A stretch of DNA of 47,006 nt from Rhodospirillaceae bacterium (GCA_018666155.1 JABJAH010000025.1:1-47006); one strand, 5' to 3'. Counted from the first letter of the stretch, positions 18,208 through 26,884 are shown. Notes: generated by a model not told the origin, from the sequence alone. Made by a program: numbers and translations.

Positions 18208-18996
18208 ATGAAACCACGCCGCGGATATGTCGATGGCCCCACCGGGCAAATCCACTTCCAAACAGTTGGCGACGGGATCCCATTGATTCTGTCCCATCAG
18301 TCGCCGAGCTCGTCCAACATGTTCCGCAAGGCTTATCCCTTTTTGGCAGCGGCGGGTATTCAGGTTATCGGTGTCGATACACCCGGCTTTGGTGGTTCCG
18401 ACGTGCCAGATCCGCGGCCTTCTGTTCGGAATTACGCGAGTGCCTTCGCCCCAGTGCTCGATTATTTCGGCCTCAAGACGGCGCATTTTCTCGGTCACCA
18501 TACGGGGGCCGCGAACGTTGCTGAGTTTGCCCATCTCCACTCCGATCGCGTTGAGTCTCTTATCCTCAATGGGCCGCCCGTATTCTCAACGGAGGAACGT
18601 GAAGGTCGCGTTGGAGCCCCAGGACCGACCCCCATTGAGCCTGATGGCAGCCATCTGAAAAAGCGCTGGAACGCACGTGTGGCGGCGACGGTCGGCTGGA
18701 GTGATGTTGAGGCCATGCACAACAACGTGCTGCAAACCTTGTGGGCTGGGGAAACCTTTTGGTATGGCCACGCGGCCGCCTACGAGTACGATATTACAGA
18801 CGCCTTTATGGGGCTAAAGATGCGCACTCTGATCCTGACGAACACTGGCGACGATATCTACCATCTCAGCTGTCGGGCGAGGGACATGCGACCTGACATG
18901 GCGTTCGTCGAGTTGGATGGTGGAACCCATGATATTGTCGATGAACAGCCCCAGGCGTGGGCTGATGCAGTGGTGGCGTTCATCAAAGGCGCGTGA
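18208..18996 (+). CDS. Alpha/beta-hydrolase-fold protein, GHHTG elbow, shifted His (paralogue 3)
   Basis: The product has 262 residues. The N-terminus MKPRRGYVDGPTGQIHF, HQSPSSSNMF, DTPGFGGSD and the elbow GHHTG (residues 96-100, nucleophile position His98) match the two preceding proteins. The acidic residue is probably Asp215 (NTGDD). In the C-terminal block this copy reads GGTHD, so a His (241) lies one residue earlier than in paralogue 1 and Asp242 takes that position. It starts 4 bases after the upstream stop, with AGGGG as the ribosome site. The type III polyketide synthase follows after 72 bases on the same strand, so the proteins may act on its substrate or product. Confidence 0.85.
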   Translation: MKPRRGYVDGPTGQIHFQTVGDGIPLILSHQSPSSSNMFRKAYPFLAAAGIQVIGVDTPGFGGSDVPDPRPSVRNYASAFAPVLDYFGLKTAHFLGHHTGAANVAEFAHLHSDRVESLILNGPPVFSTEEREGRVGAPGPTPIEPDGSHLKKRWNARVAATVGWSDVEAMHNNVLQTLWAGETFWYGHAAAYEYDITDAFMGLKMRTLILTNTGDDIYHLSCRARDMRPDMAFVELDGGTHDIVDEQPQAWADAVVAFIKGA

Positions 18997-19068
18997 GTTG
19001 ACGCAATACCGCCTGCTTTTCGCCGTAATTTAACCTCGTAATCGGCCGGTCTCTGATAGCGTGAGCCT

Positions 19069-20154
19069 ATGACCGTCGATCTATCCCATACCCCGGCCCA
19101 GATCTATGCCGTTGCGACGGCCTATCCGCCGCATGTTATGCGACAGGATGAGGTTGCGGCTAAAGCGGCGAAGGTTTTCGGCCACAAGCCAGATTACTTT
19201 CGGCGTATGGCCGCGGCCTATGGCAATGCGGGCGTAGAGACTCGCCATTCCTGTGTTCCGCTCGATTGGTACTTAGAGCCCCATGGCTGGCCAGAGCGAT
19301 CCAGGCTTTACGAAGAGAACGCCATTGCGCTTCTCGTCGAAGCCGCTACCAGGTGTATGAGCGAGGCCGACGTTGCGCCGACGGATATTGCTGCGACAGT
19401 CATCGTATCGAGCACCGGTATCGTCACGCCAAGTTTGGATTCACTCCTTCAAGGTCCGCTGGGCTTGCAGCCGAATGTACAAAGGCTACCCGTCTTCGGA
19501 CTCGGCTGTGCCGGCGGCGTGATCGGTCTATCGCGTGCGGCAGCAATGGCGGACAGTCTACCTGGGCAGTGGGTTCTTTTTCTCTGTGTGGAGCTGTGCG
19601 GTCTAACTTTCCGTCAGTCCGACGACAGCAAGGCGAATCTCATTGGAACGGCGATCTTTGGTGATGGCGCGGCGGCCCTTTTGGTCAAAGTGCCAGAGGC
19701 TTCACGGCTGAACGGTTGCCGGCCTCGCGCTGCGATAAAAGCGTGGGGCGAGCACACTTGGCCAAATTCGCGCGACACAATGGGGTGGAAGGTCGAGGAG
19801 GACGGTCTCGGGGTCGTGTTCTCTCGAGATATTCCGAACTTAGTCCGTCGCGAATTGCGTCCGGTCACAGACCGTTTTTTACAAGATCATCAGCTCTCCT
19901 TGTCAGACCTCGATGGCGTGCTGTGTCACCCTGGCGGTGACAAGGTGTTGTCAGCGCTGGAGGCCTCCCTTGACCTTGAGCCAGATGCCCTCCGGCATGC
20001 CCGAACGGTGCTGCGGGACCGGGGCAACATGTCTGCGGTCACCGTGCTCGCCGTTTTGAAACGTGCGATGGATGTCGGTGATACTGGACGCCACCTGATG
20101 ACAGCGCTCGGTCCCGGCTTCACGGCGGGTATGGCACTGTTGGACCTGCAGTGA
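19069..20154 (+). CDS. Type III polyketide synthase (chalcone/stilbene synthase family)
   Basis: The 361-residue protein has the thiolase fold of a homodimeric type III PKS. The catalytic triad is visible as Cys147 (GLGCAGG), His287 (LCHPGG) and Asn320 (RDRGNMSA), with VIVSSTGIVTPSLD and ALGPGFTAG also typical. These enzymes extend an acyl-CoA starter with malonyl-CoA and cyclise the product to alkylpyrones, resorcinols or phloroglucinols; the product cannot be read from sequence alone. An ICMT-like methyltransferase follows within 20 bases. The same pairing is known from Bacillus bpsA-bpsB (pyrone synthase and its O-methyltransferase). Three hydrolase-fold genes precede it. Confidence 0.92.
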   Translation: MTVDLSHTPAQIYAVATAYPPHVMRQDEVAAKAAKVFGHKPDYFRRMAAAYGNAGVETRHSCVPLDWYLEPHGWPERSRLYEENAIALLVEAATRCMSEADVAPTDIAATVIVSSTGIVTPSLDSLLQGPLGLQPNVQRLPVFGLGCAGGVIGLSRAAAMADSLPGQWVLFLCVELCGLTFRQSDDSKANLIGTAIFGDGAAALLVKVPEASRLNGCRPRAAIKAWGEHTWPNSRDTMGWKVEEDGLGVVFSRDIPNLVRRELRPVTDRFLQDHQLSLSDLDGVLCHPGGDKVLSALEASLDLEPDALRHARTVLRDRGNMSAVTVLAVLKRAMDVGDTGRHLMTALGPGFTAGMALLDLQ

Positions 20155-20172
20155 GGGGGTTGTCGTAACGCT

Positions 20173-20673
20173 ATGCACTGGGCTGCATTAATTATCCTGT
20201 CGTGTGTCACGCTACAAAGACTTGGCGAGCTTGCCCTCGATAAGAAAAACACTAGTGCATTGTTGCTATCCGGTGGTGTCGAGCATGGTGCTCGTCACTA
20301 CCCTCTATTCATCGTTCTGCACAGCAGCTGGTTAATCTGCATGATTGTTTGGGCGCTTTGGTTTAACGCACAAGTTAATTGGATATTGTTGGGCTGCTAC
20401 CTGGTGCTACAGGCCGGGCGCGTGTGGGTCCTCTTGTCACTAGGACGATTCTGGACGACGCGGATTATATCGGTTCCCGGTGCGCCGCTGATTACGTCGG
20501 GCCCCTATCGATTTGTTCGCCATCCCAATTACTGGATCGTGATTTGTGAGATTGCGCTCTTGCCCCTCGTTCTAGGGGCGTGGGAGATCGCGATCATTTT
20601 CTCGATACTGAACGCCGCGCTTTTGTTTCATCGCATTCGTATCGAAAACACCGCTCTTTCGTCCCGCCGCTAA
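20173..20673 (+). CDS. Isoprenylcysteine carboxyl methyltransferase-like membrane methyltransferase
   Basis: The 166-residue protein has about four or five hydrophobic segments and the ICMT/PEMT-type SAM-binding tail SGPYRFVRHPNYW, followed by a final RIRIENTAL region. Bacterial ICMT-family proteins next to type III PKS genes O-methylate the alkylpyrone or resorcinol product in the membrane. The substrate here is inferred from that pairing. A GAGGGGG ribosome site precedes the ATG, 18 bases after the PKS stop, so the two are almost certainly co-transcribed. Confidence 0.88.
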   Translation: MHWAALIILSCVTLQRLGELALDKKNTSALLLSGGVEHGARHYPLFIVLHSSWLICMIVWALWFNAQVNWILLGCYLVLQAGRVWVLLSLGRFWTTRIISVPGAPLITSGPYRFVRHPNYWIVICEIALLPLVLGAWEIAIIFSILNAALLFHRIRIENTALSSRR

Positions 20674-20687
20674 CGGTCGGGAGAGGG

Positions 20688-21287
20688 TCAGTCGGGTTGC
20701 ATTAAATCACTCTCCGATTCAGCCTCGACAACCTTTCGGGCAATATCATACTGGAAGCCAGCTCGACCAAGCACAGCTAGCTCTTTTTGCTTCATCTCAG
20801 GCGACAGGTCTTTGGTTCTAAATGGACCCAGTCGCCTCCGCATCGCGTAGGCGCGCGCAGCTTCTAAATCTGGATCTCCAACCTCATCTGATGCGCGGGC
20901 GAGCGCAGTATTGATTGTTTCTCCGTCTACGCCTTTCGACATTAAGTAGGCTCGTATTTTGCGAGGCGACTGACCACGCCTGAGCATGGTGAGTGTTTTG
21001 CCGTCTGCGTACCCCGAGTCGTCAATGGCGGCAGAGCGGACCAATCCATCAACGACGTCGTCTATCCATGCGCGCACCTCCTCCATATCTGTTTCATGGT
21101 GCCGGGCTGCCTTTAGCGCTCTTCGATAGAGGACGCGCCGCAAATTCTCGGCACTCGTGGTGAAACGCTGCAGATGGTAGAGCGCGATATTGCGGAGACG
21201 CTCCTTGGTGATACGACGCGGCACTTTGCGCTCGGGTTTCTTTTTCCCCCCTGATGCGTCGTCCTGCTTTGAAGTCCCGTGCGTCAC
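20688..21287 (-). CDS. recX: Regulatory protein RecX
   Basis: The 199-residue protein is rich in charged helices and begins with a basic, disordered tail. The RecX three-helix repeats are recognisable: RLRNIALYHLQRF, then RSAAIDDSGYADGKTLTMLRRGQSPRKI, then GRAGFQYDIARKVVE. RecX binds RecA filaments and limits their extension. No recA is in the window. It is convergent with the ICMT gene (14-base gap) and divergent from the ABC permease gene. Confidence 0.88.
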   Translation of the reverse strand: MTHGTSKQDDASGGKKKPERKVPRRITKERLRNIALYHLQRFTTSAENLRRVLYRRALKAARHHETDMEEVRAWIDDVVDGLVRSAAIDDSGYADGKTLTMLRRGQSPRKIRAYLMSKGVDGETINTALARASDEVGDPDLEAARAYAMRRRLGPFRTKDLSPEMKQKELAVLGRAGFQYDIARKVVEAESESDLMQPD

Positions 21288-21356
21288 GCAGCCGCCCCTT
21301 GATATCCGTGCCTACGGAGCCTAAACCAACTGACGGACTGAGGCACGAGGTGAGAC

Positions 21357-22172
21357 TTGACCAACACGACCCAAAACCGAGAGTTTTTGATCCCTCTTCC
21401 GCGCGATGTTGGACCCGTCAACTGGCGCGGCATGTGGGAACTCTATATGAAAGAGGTGCGCCGCTTCTCGAAAGTGGCGACCCAGACCGTTGGTGCGCCG
21501 ATGGTCACCACTGTGCTTTTCCTCATCATTTTCACGTTTGCATTTGATCGCCCCCCTGTCGCAGGTGTGCCCTTTAATGACTTTTTGGTGCCCGGCCTGA
21601 TAATGATGTCGATCGTGCAGAACGCGTTCGCCAACACGTCCTCCTCCATTCTCGTTGCCAAAGTGCAGGGCAATATTGTCGATGTTTTGATGCCACCTTT
21701 GAGCGCGGTGGAGCTAACAGTAGCCTGGACCTTCGGCGCTGTGACCCGCGGGATCGTCGTCGGGATATCTGCGGCCGTCGCCATGTCGTTCTTCGCAGAA
21801 ATCCATATCCATAATCCGTTCCTCATTGTCTACCACGCCCTGATGGGCGCGATATTTATGGCCTGTGGTGGGATTATTGGAGCGATCTGGGCGGATAAGT
21901 TCGATCACATGGCCGCAGTGACCAATTTTGTGATTACGCCGCTCACGTTTCTCTCTGGGACGTTCTATACAATTGACCGTCTACCCGAGGGGCTACGGTT
22001 CATCTGCCACTACAATCCGTTCTTCTATGCGATCGACGGATTTCGCTACGGGTTTCTTGGCCAGGACTCTACTGAAGTGGGCCTGGGCATCGCCGTCACC
22101 GGATTAACAGCACTTGCTGCCCTGACAACCACCTATTTGATGCTGAAAAGCGGCTATAAACTTAAAGCATAG
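21357..22172 (+). CDS. ABC-2 type transporter permease
   Basis: This 271-residue permease of the ABC-2 (NodJ/YadH-like) family has six predicted helices. The N-terminal amphipathic segment MWELYMKEVRRF and the late FLSGTFYTIDRLPEGLRFI loop are typical. Such permeases export drugs, lipids or polysaccharides. It begins at a TTG with GAGGT five bases before it. The ATP-binding partner normally encoded next to it is absent: recX lies upstream on the other strand and argD downstream. Its ATPase must be elsewhere or shared. A terminator-like hairpin follows at 22249. Confidence 0.88.
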   Translation: MTNTTQNREFLIPLPRDVGPVNWRGMWELYMKEVRRFSKVATQTVGAPMVTTVLFLIIFTFAFDRPPVAGVPFNDFLVPGLIMMSIVQNAFANTSSSILVAKVQGNIVDVLMPPLSAVELTVAWTFGAVTRGIVVGISAAVAMSFFAEIHIHNPFLIVYHALMGAIFMACGGIIGAIWADKFDHMAAVTNFVITPLTFLSGTFYTIDRLPEGLRFICHYNPFFYAIDGFRYGFLGQDSTEVGLGIAVTGLTALAALTTTYLMLKSGYKLKA

Positions 22173-22248
22173 CTCCGGTAGCCCAATAGGGTTGCACAGG
22201 CCAAATGATTGACAAAACAGGGTCTGGGGCGATAAAACGGCAGAACTC

Positions 22249-22278
22249 GGGCGGTCTTTTGGCCGCCCCTTCTATTTT
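22249..22278 (+). terminator. Rho-independent terminator after the ABC permease gene
   Basis: GGGCGG (22249-22254) pairs perfectly with CCGCCC (22263-22268) across an 8-base loop and is followed by the T-rich run CTTCTATTTTT. It lies 77 bases after the permease stop. Confidence 0.75.
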
Positions 22279-22325
22279 TCGCGTTAGATCAACGTGACTA
22301 ATGGGCAATAGCTTAAAGTTTCATG

Positions 22326-22362
22326 CCCCGCGGACAGGACAGTGCGCGGGGTCTTGTGTTTT
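22326..22362 (+). terminator. Terminator-like hairpin in the argD leader
   Basis: CCCCGCG (22326-22332) pairs perfectly with CGCGGGG (22345-22351) over a 12-base loop, followed by TCTTGTGTTTT. It lies 23 bases before the argD start. It could be a second terminator for upstream transcription or, if argD is transcribed through it, an attenuator. I see no leader peptide with Arg codons, so attenuation by ribosome stalling is not supported. Confidence 0.5.
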
Positions 22363-22385
22363 AACGATGTCGTGAGGACCAGGCC

Positions 22386-23561
22386 ATGTCGATGCAGGCT
22401 GTCATGTCCACCTATGCAAGAACGGACCTTGTTTTCGAACGGGGCGAGGGGGCGTGGCTGATTTCAGCTGACGGTCAGCGCTTCCTCGATTTTAACAGCG
22501 GCATCGCCGTCAACGCCCTTGGTCATGCCCATCCCCACTTGGTCAAAGCGCTTCAGGATCAGGCCGGGAAGTTTTGGCATTGCTCCAATCTTTATCGCAT
22601 CGATGGTCAGGAAAGACTGGCGCAACGATTGATTGATGCGTCGTTCGCAGACACGGCGTTTTTCTGCAATTCAGGTGCTGAAGCGCTGGAGTGCGCCATC
22701 AAGACGGCGCGGCGGTATCACCAAGCCGGTGGGCGCCCTGAAAAATACCGGATCATTACAGCCGCCAACGCCTTTCATGGGCGGACTCTTGCGACGATTG
22801 CGGCCGGTGGACAGGCAAAGCACCTTGACGGGTTCGCACCAGTGGTTGACGCATTTGATCACATTCCTTTTGGGAATCTGAACGAGGCTCGCGCAGCTGT
22901 AACCGAGGAAACGGCGGCTGTGCTTGTTGAGCCGGTGCAGGGTGAGGGAGGATTGGCGGTTGCGACCGATGATTACCTCAAAGGTCTGCGCGCCATGGCA
23001 GACGAGTTTGGGCTTCTATTGATTTATGACGAAGTGCAATGCGGTATGGGCCGGACAGGCGATCTGTTCGCCTACGAAAGATCAGACGTTGCGCCAGATA
23101 TTATGCCCTTGGCAAAAGCGCTAGGCGGTGGTTTCCCGGTCGGAGCCTGTTTGGCAACGGCGAAAGCAGCCGAACATATGGTTCCCGGTACGCATGGGTC
23201 GACGTTTGGCGGCAACCCTCTTGCCATGGCCGCGGCCAATGCGGTACTCGACGTCATGTTGGCCGAGGGTTTCATGACTAGGGTGCAGGAGGCCTCAAAG
23301 AGGTTGCTGTCTGGCTTAGAGTCGCTGGTTGCGAACCATGGCGCTGTGTTTGAAAGCGTGCGGGGCAGGGGCCTCATGCTAGGGCTTAAATGTGCGGTCC
23401 CTAATGGAGATGTTGTGGAGGCCCTGATTAGTGACCAAATGCTCACTGTCGTCGCCGGCGACAACGTTATCCGTTTGCTGCCACCTTTGACGGTGTCCGA
23501 CGATGAAATCGATTTAGCTTTAGTCAAACTGGACGCCGCTGCAAAAGCACTGGCGGTCTAG
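22386..23561 (+). CDS. argD: Acetylornithine/succinyldiaminopimelate aminotransferase
   Basis: The 391-residue class-III PLP aminotransferase makes N-acetylornithine from N-acetylglutamate semialdehyde, and often also works in lysine synthesis. Visible motifs are NSGAEALECAIK (PLP phosphate site), FHGRT, EPVQGEGG, YDEVQCGMGRTG, and PLAKALGGGFPVGA with the Schiff-base Lys. A GAGGA ribosome site precedes the ATG. It starts the argD-argF-hslO operon, since argF begins 1 base after its stop. Confidence 0.96.
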   Translation: MSMQAVMSTYARTDLVFERGEGAWLISADGQRFLDFNSGIAVNALGHAHPHLVKALQDQAGKFWHCSNLYRIDGQERLAQRLIDASFADTAFFCNSGAEALECAIKTARRYHQAGGRPEKYRIITAANAFHGRTLATIAAGGQAKHLDGFAPVVDAFDHIPFGNLNEARAAVTEETAAVLVEPVQGEGGLAVATDDYLKGLRAMADEFGLLLIYDEVQCGMGRTGDLFAYERSDVAPDIMPLAKALGGGFPVGACLATAKAAEHMVPGTHGSTFGGNPLAMAAANAVLDVMLAEGFMTRVQEASKRLLSGLESLVANHGAVFESVRGRGLMLGLKCAVPNGDVVEALISDQMLTVVAGDNVIRLLPPLTVSDDEIDLALVKLDAAAKALAV

Positions 23562-23562
23562 G

Positions 23563-24474
23563 ATGACAAGTTCACTGAAACATTTTCTTGATCTAGACGT
23601 CATCGATAGAGCGACGTTGAGGGAAATCATCGAGCTGGGTAATGGCTCGAGAGAGTCCGACCCTTCGAACCGAAGCAACTTGCCGTTGGTTGGCAAGACG
23701 CTCGCCATGATGTTCGAAAAGCCATCGACCCGGACTCGGGTTTCTTTCGAGGTTGGCATGCGCCAGCTCGGCGGCGAAGTCGTCGTATTATCGCAGAGTG
23801 AAACCCAATTCGGGCACGGCGAAACAATTGCGGATACGGCTCGCGTTTTATCCCGGTTTGTCGACGTCATCATGCTGCGTACGGATGATCCGCAGAAACT
23901 CGCTGACCTTGCCAAGTACGCGACTGTGCCGGTTATCAACGGCCTAACCGATCTGTCTCATCCATGCCAGTTAATGGCTGATGTTATGACCTTTGAGCAG
24001 CATCGCGGCCCAATTGCCGGGCGTACGGTGGCCTATTGCGGCGATGGCAATAACGTTGTGAACAGTTTTATTCACGCTGCGACGCAATTCGAATTCTCAC
24101 TTCGGTTGGCCTGCCCAGATTCTCTGCGTCCCGACCCATCAATATTGCGGTGGGCTATTGAAGCAGGCGCTGATGTGACGGTGACTGATGATCCATTGGA
24201 AGCCGTGGATCAGGCGGACTGCGTTGTCACGGATACATGGGTCTCCATGCACAACAAAGAAGAAGATCGCGTCCAGGTGCTGACTCCGTACCGAGTCACT
24301 GAAAAGGTTATGCAGCACGCTAAGGAAGATGCCCTGTTCATGCACTGTTTGCCTGCACACCGAGGTGATGAAGTCGTCGATGAGGTGATAGATGGCCGCT
24401 GGTCTGTCGTGTGGGACGAAGCGGAAAACCGTCTTCATGCGCAGAAGGGCATCCTTCAGTGGTGCTTAAGCTGA
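23563..24474 (+). CDS. argF: Ornithine carbamoyltransferase
   Basis: The 303-residue protein makes citrulline from ornithine and carbamoyl phosphate. The carbamoyl-phosphate motif STRTR is in FEKPSTRTRVSFEVG. HPCQLMAD and the ornithine-binding/catalytic MHCLPAHRG are also present. It follows argD immediately and precedes hslO by 10 bases. ArgH, the last enzyme of the pathway, is encoded at 4.9-6.3 kb. Confidence 0.96.
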   Translation: MTSSLKHFLDLDVIDRATLREIIELGNGSRESDPSNRSNLPLVGKTLAMMFEKPSTRTRVSFEVGMRQLGGEVVVLSQSETQFGHGETIADTARVLSRFVDVIMLRTDDPQKLADLAKYATVPVINGLTDLSHPCQLMADVMTFEQHRGPIAGRTVAYCGDGNNVVNSFIHAATQFEFSLRLACPDSLRPDPSILRWAIEAGADVTVTDDPLEAVDQADCVVTDTWVSMHNKEEDRVQVLTPYRVTEKVMQHAKEDALFMHCLPAHRGDEVVDEVIDGRWSVVWDEAENRLHAQKGILQWCLS

Positions 24475-24484
24475 CGCCATTCCT

Positions 24485-25432
24485 ATGACAGAAACCTTAT
24501 TTGAGGACCGGCCAGGCGTTAGCCAACCTTTCATGCTCTATGATGGCGCCGTACGTGGCCGACTTGTGAGACTGAACGGTGTGGCAGGCAAAATTCTTGG
24601 CAGCCACCACGCGTACCCCGATGACGTCTCAAGAGTTTTGGGCGAGGCTATGGCTGCGGCTGCGGCTCTCGCCGACGGCCTAAAATTTGACGGCTCCTTC
24701 ACATTACAAATACAAGGCGATGGCCCGCTTCATACGCTGGTTACCGATATTACGAACGATAGGGCGATGCGGGGGTGTGCCAAGTTTCGTGAAGACGATG
24801 TGCAGGCCCTCCAAGAGGCTGGCGGGCAAGGCTCGTCGCTTCTCGATTTACTTGGAACCGGTCATATCGCGTTCACCGTTGATCAGGGTGCGGATATGGA
24901 ACGCTATCAGGGCATCATAGAGCTTGCGGGCACGTCTATTGGCGATTGCATTCATCAATATTTCCAGCAGTCAGAGCAGTTAGAGACGGCAATAAAGATT
25001 GTCGCCGGTCGGGCCGTGGCAGACGATCCTGAGTCGCCGTGGCAAGCGTCTGCTCTTATGGTTCAGAGAATGCCCGCCGAAGGGGGGCAGCCACCATCGG
25101 ACGAAGACGAGGATGCATGGCGTACAGCTGTTATTCTTCTCAGCAGCGTTTCTGATGAAGAGCTATTGAGCCCGACACTTACTGAAGAGGATGTGCTCAG
25201 CAGACTCTACGGCACAGTCGGCGGCAGAGTACTTGACGCCCGCGATATAACAGTCGGGTGCCGGTGTTCGCGTGATCGATCCGCTAAGATTCTGGCGTCC
25301 TTTCCTATGGATGAGGTTCTTTCCATGGCAGAGGATGGAAAAGTATCGATGACGTGTGAATTCTGCGAGACCACATTTGAATTCACAGAGGACGAGTTAA
25401 GTGCAGTTGTTGGAGCGAATTCCAAGTCTTGA
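24485..25432 (+). CDS. hslO: Redox-regulated chaperone Hsp33
   Basis: The 315-residue protein has the Hsp33 N-terminal domain (from about residue 15) and the C-terminal zinc switch Cys259-x-Cys261 ... Cys291-x2-Cys294 (GCRCSRD and CEFCETTF). Oxidation of these cysteines releases zinc and activates the holdase in this family. All four ligands are present, so the switch should be functional. The argF-hslO pairing recurs in Alphaproteobacteria. The gene is convergent with trkH, with 3 bases between the stops. Confidence 0.95.
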   Translation: MTETLFEDRPGVSQPFMLYDGAVRGRLVRLNGVAGKILGSHHAYPDDVSRVLGEAMAAAAALADGLKFDGSFTLQIQGDGPLHTLVTDITNDRAMRGCAKFREDDVQALQEAGGQGSSLLDLLGTGHIAFTVDQGADMERYQGIIELAGTSIGDCIHQYFQQSEQLETAIKIVAGRAVADDPESPWQASALMVQRMPAEGGQPPSDEDEDAWRTAVILLSSVSDEELLSPTLTEEDVLSRLYGTVGGRVLDARDITVGCRCSRDRSAKILASFPMDEVLSMAEDGKVSMTCEFCETTFEFTEDELSAVVGANSKS

Positions 25433-25435
25433 TGC

Positions 25436-26884
25436 TCAACCGCGCCAGAAGCGCGGAAGAACCAGCACAAGGACCGTATAAAGCTCAAGGCGTCCCAACA
25501 GCATACCCAAGGCTAGTAGCCACTTAGCGGCGTCAGGCAACGTCGCATATGTGCCCGCTGGGCCAATCGTTTCTCCGAGTCCTGGACCGACATTTGAGAC
25601 GGCGCTGGCTGCGCCGGAAAAAGCCGTGATGAAATCGAGGCCTAAGGCGGCGAGAGCGACCGCGAGCAGACAGACTGTTAGAGCGTATAGATAGAAGAAT
25701 CCCATCACTGAGCTCGCGACAGAATCATCGATTGGCCTTTTATTGAAATAGGGGGTGAAAACCCCATGAGGCTGGAGGAGTTGTCGAAGCTGAACGCGGG
25801 CTACTTCGAAAAGCACTTGGAACCTGAATATTTTTATTCCACATGTCGTCGAGCCGGCACAGCCGCCAACAAACATAAGCATGAATAGAATGACGACGAC
25901 AAAGCCACCCCATTGTCCGAAATCGGCTGTTGCGTATCCAGTCCCGGTAATGACTGAAACAGTATTAAACGCTGCGAACCGTACGGCCGAAACCGGCGCA
26001 TATGTATCGGTAAAAATTAGGTACGTGGAAACGATCCCAATAAAAACAATCACGACACCGATAAACCACTGCACTTGGGTGTCTTGCCACAGAGCATCTG
26101 CACGGCCACGTAAGACCTGGACATAAAGTAAAAAGGGGATTCCGCCGACGATCATCCCTGCTGTGGCTATCGCGTCTATGGCGCTGCTATCAAAGTAGCC
26201 GATGGATGCATCATGTGTGGAGTACCCACCGGTCGCGATAGTCGTCATCGCGTGGGTTACGGCATCAAGGCCATCCATGCCAGCGAGCCAATACAGCACC
26301 GCCCATATCCCGGTTAACCCAATAAAAACCAGCACCAGGGCTGCCGCCAATTGGGTGGCGCGGGGTAGCACTTTCTCCTGTGCCTCGAACCCTTCAACTT
26401 TAAACATCTGCATTCCGCCGACTTTGAGCATTGGCAATATGGTGAGCGCCATAATGATGATGCCGAGTCCGCCGAGCCATTGAAGGATGCTGCGCCACAA
26501 CAGTAACCCGGGTGGTGCATTGTCGAGTCCCGTTATGACCGTCGCGCCAGTCGTAGTAATCCCCGACATGGCTTCAAAGAACGCGTCTGTAAAGGAGAGG
26601 CGGAAGTCAGAAATCATAAATGGAACGGAAGCGAAAGCGGGTAAGACGATCCACGATAGGGTGGTCAGGAGGAAGGCCTGACGTAGGCTCAGTGTTACCT
26701 CACCTGTTCGCGTCGTCATGACGGTTGCTGCGCCGACAAATAGGGTGAACGCGGCAGAGACCGCGAAGGAGGCCCAATCTGGGTTGCCGATGTACAAATC
26801 CACAACGGCGGGTATGCCCATCCCGGCTGCGAGAATAATCAGCAGCAGTCCAAGGACAAGAAAGACGGGCCTGAAGTCGATCAT
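25436..26884 (-). CDS. trkH: Trk-type potassium uptake protein TrkH
   Basis: The 482-residue membrane protein has the four pore-loop repeats of the Trk/Ktr family. They show as SGITTTGATV, TIATGGYSTHDAS, SVITGTGYATADF and SAVSNVGPGLG, each with the filter glycine. It takes up K+ across the inner membrane with the cytoplasmic NAD-binding regulator TrkA, which is not encoded in this window. The start is ATG at 26884, with MIDFRPVFLVLGLLL as the usual N-terminus. Confidence 0.94.
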   Translation of the reverse strand: MIDFRPVFLVLGLLLIILAAGMGIPAVVDLYIGNPDWASFAVSAAFTLFVGAATVMTTRTGEVTLSLRQAFLLTTLSWIVLPAFASVPFMISDFRLSFTDAFFEAMSGITTTGATVITGLDNAPPGLLLWRSILQWLGGLGIIIMALTILPMLKVGGMQMFKVEGFEAQEKVLPRATQLAAALVLVFIGLTGIWAVLYWLAGMDGLDAVTHAMTTIATGGYSTHDASIGYFDSSAIDAIATAGMIVGGIPFLLYVQVLRGRADALWQDTQVQWFIGVVIVFIGIVSTYLIFTDTYAPVSAVRFAAFNTVSVITGTGYATADFGQWGGFVVVILFMLMFVGGCAGSTTCGIKIFRFQVLFEVARVQLRQLLQPHGVFTPYFNKRPIDDSVASSVMGFFYLYALTVCLLAVALAALGLDFITAFSGAASAVSNVGPGLGETIGPAGTYATLPDAAKWLLALGMLLGRLELYTVLVLVLPRFWRG

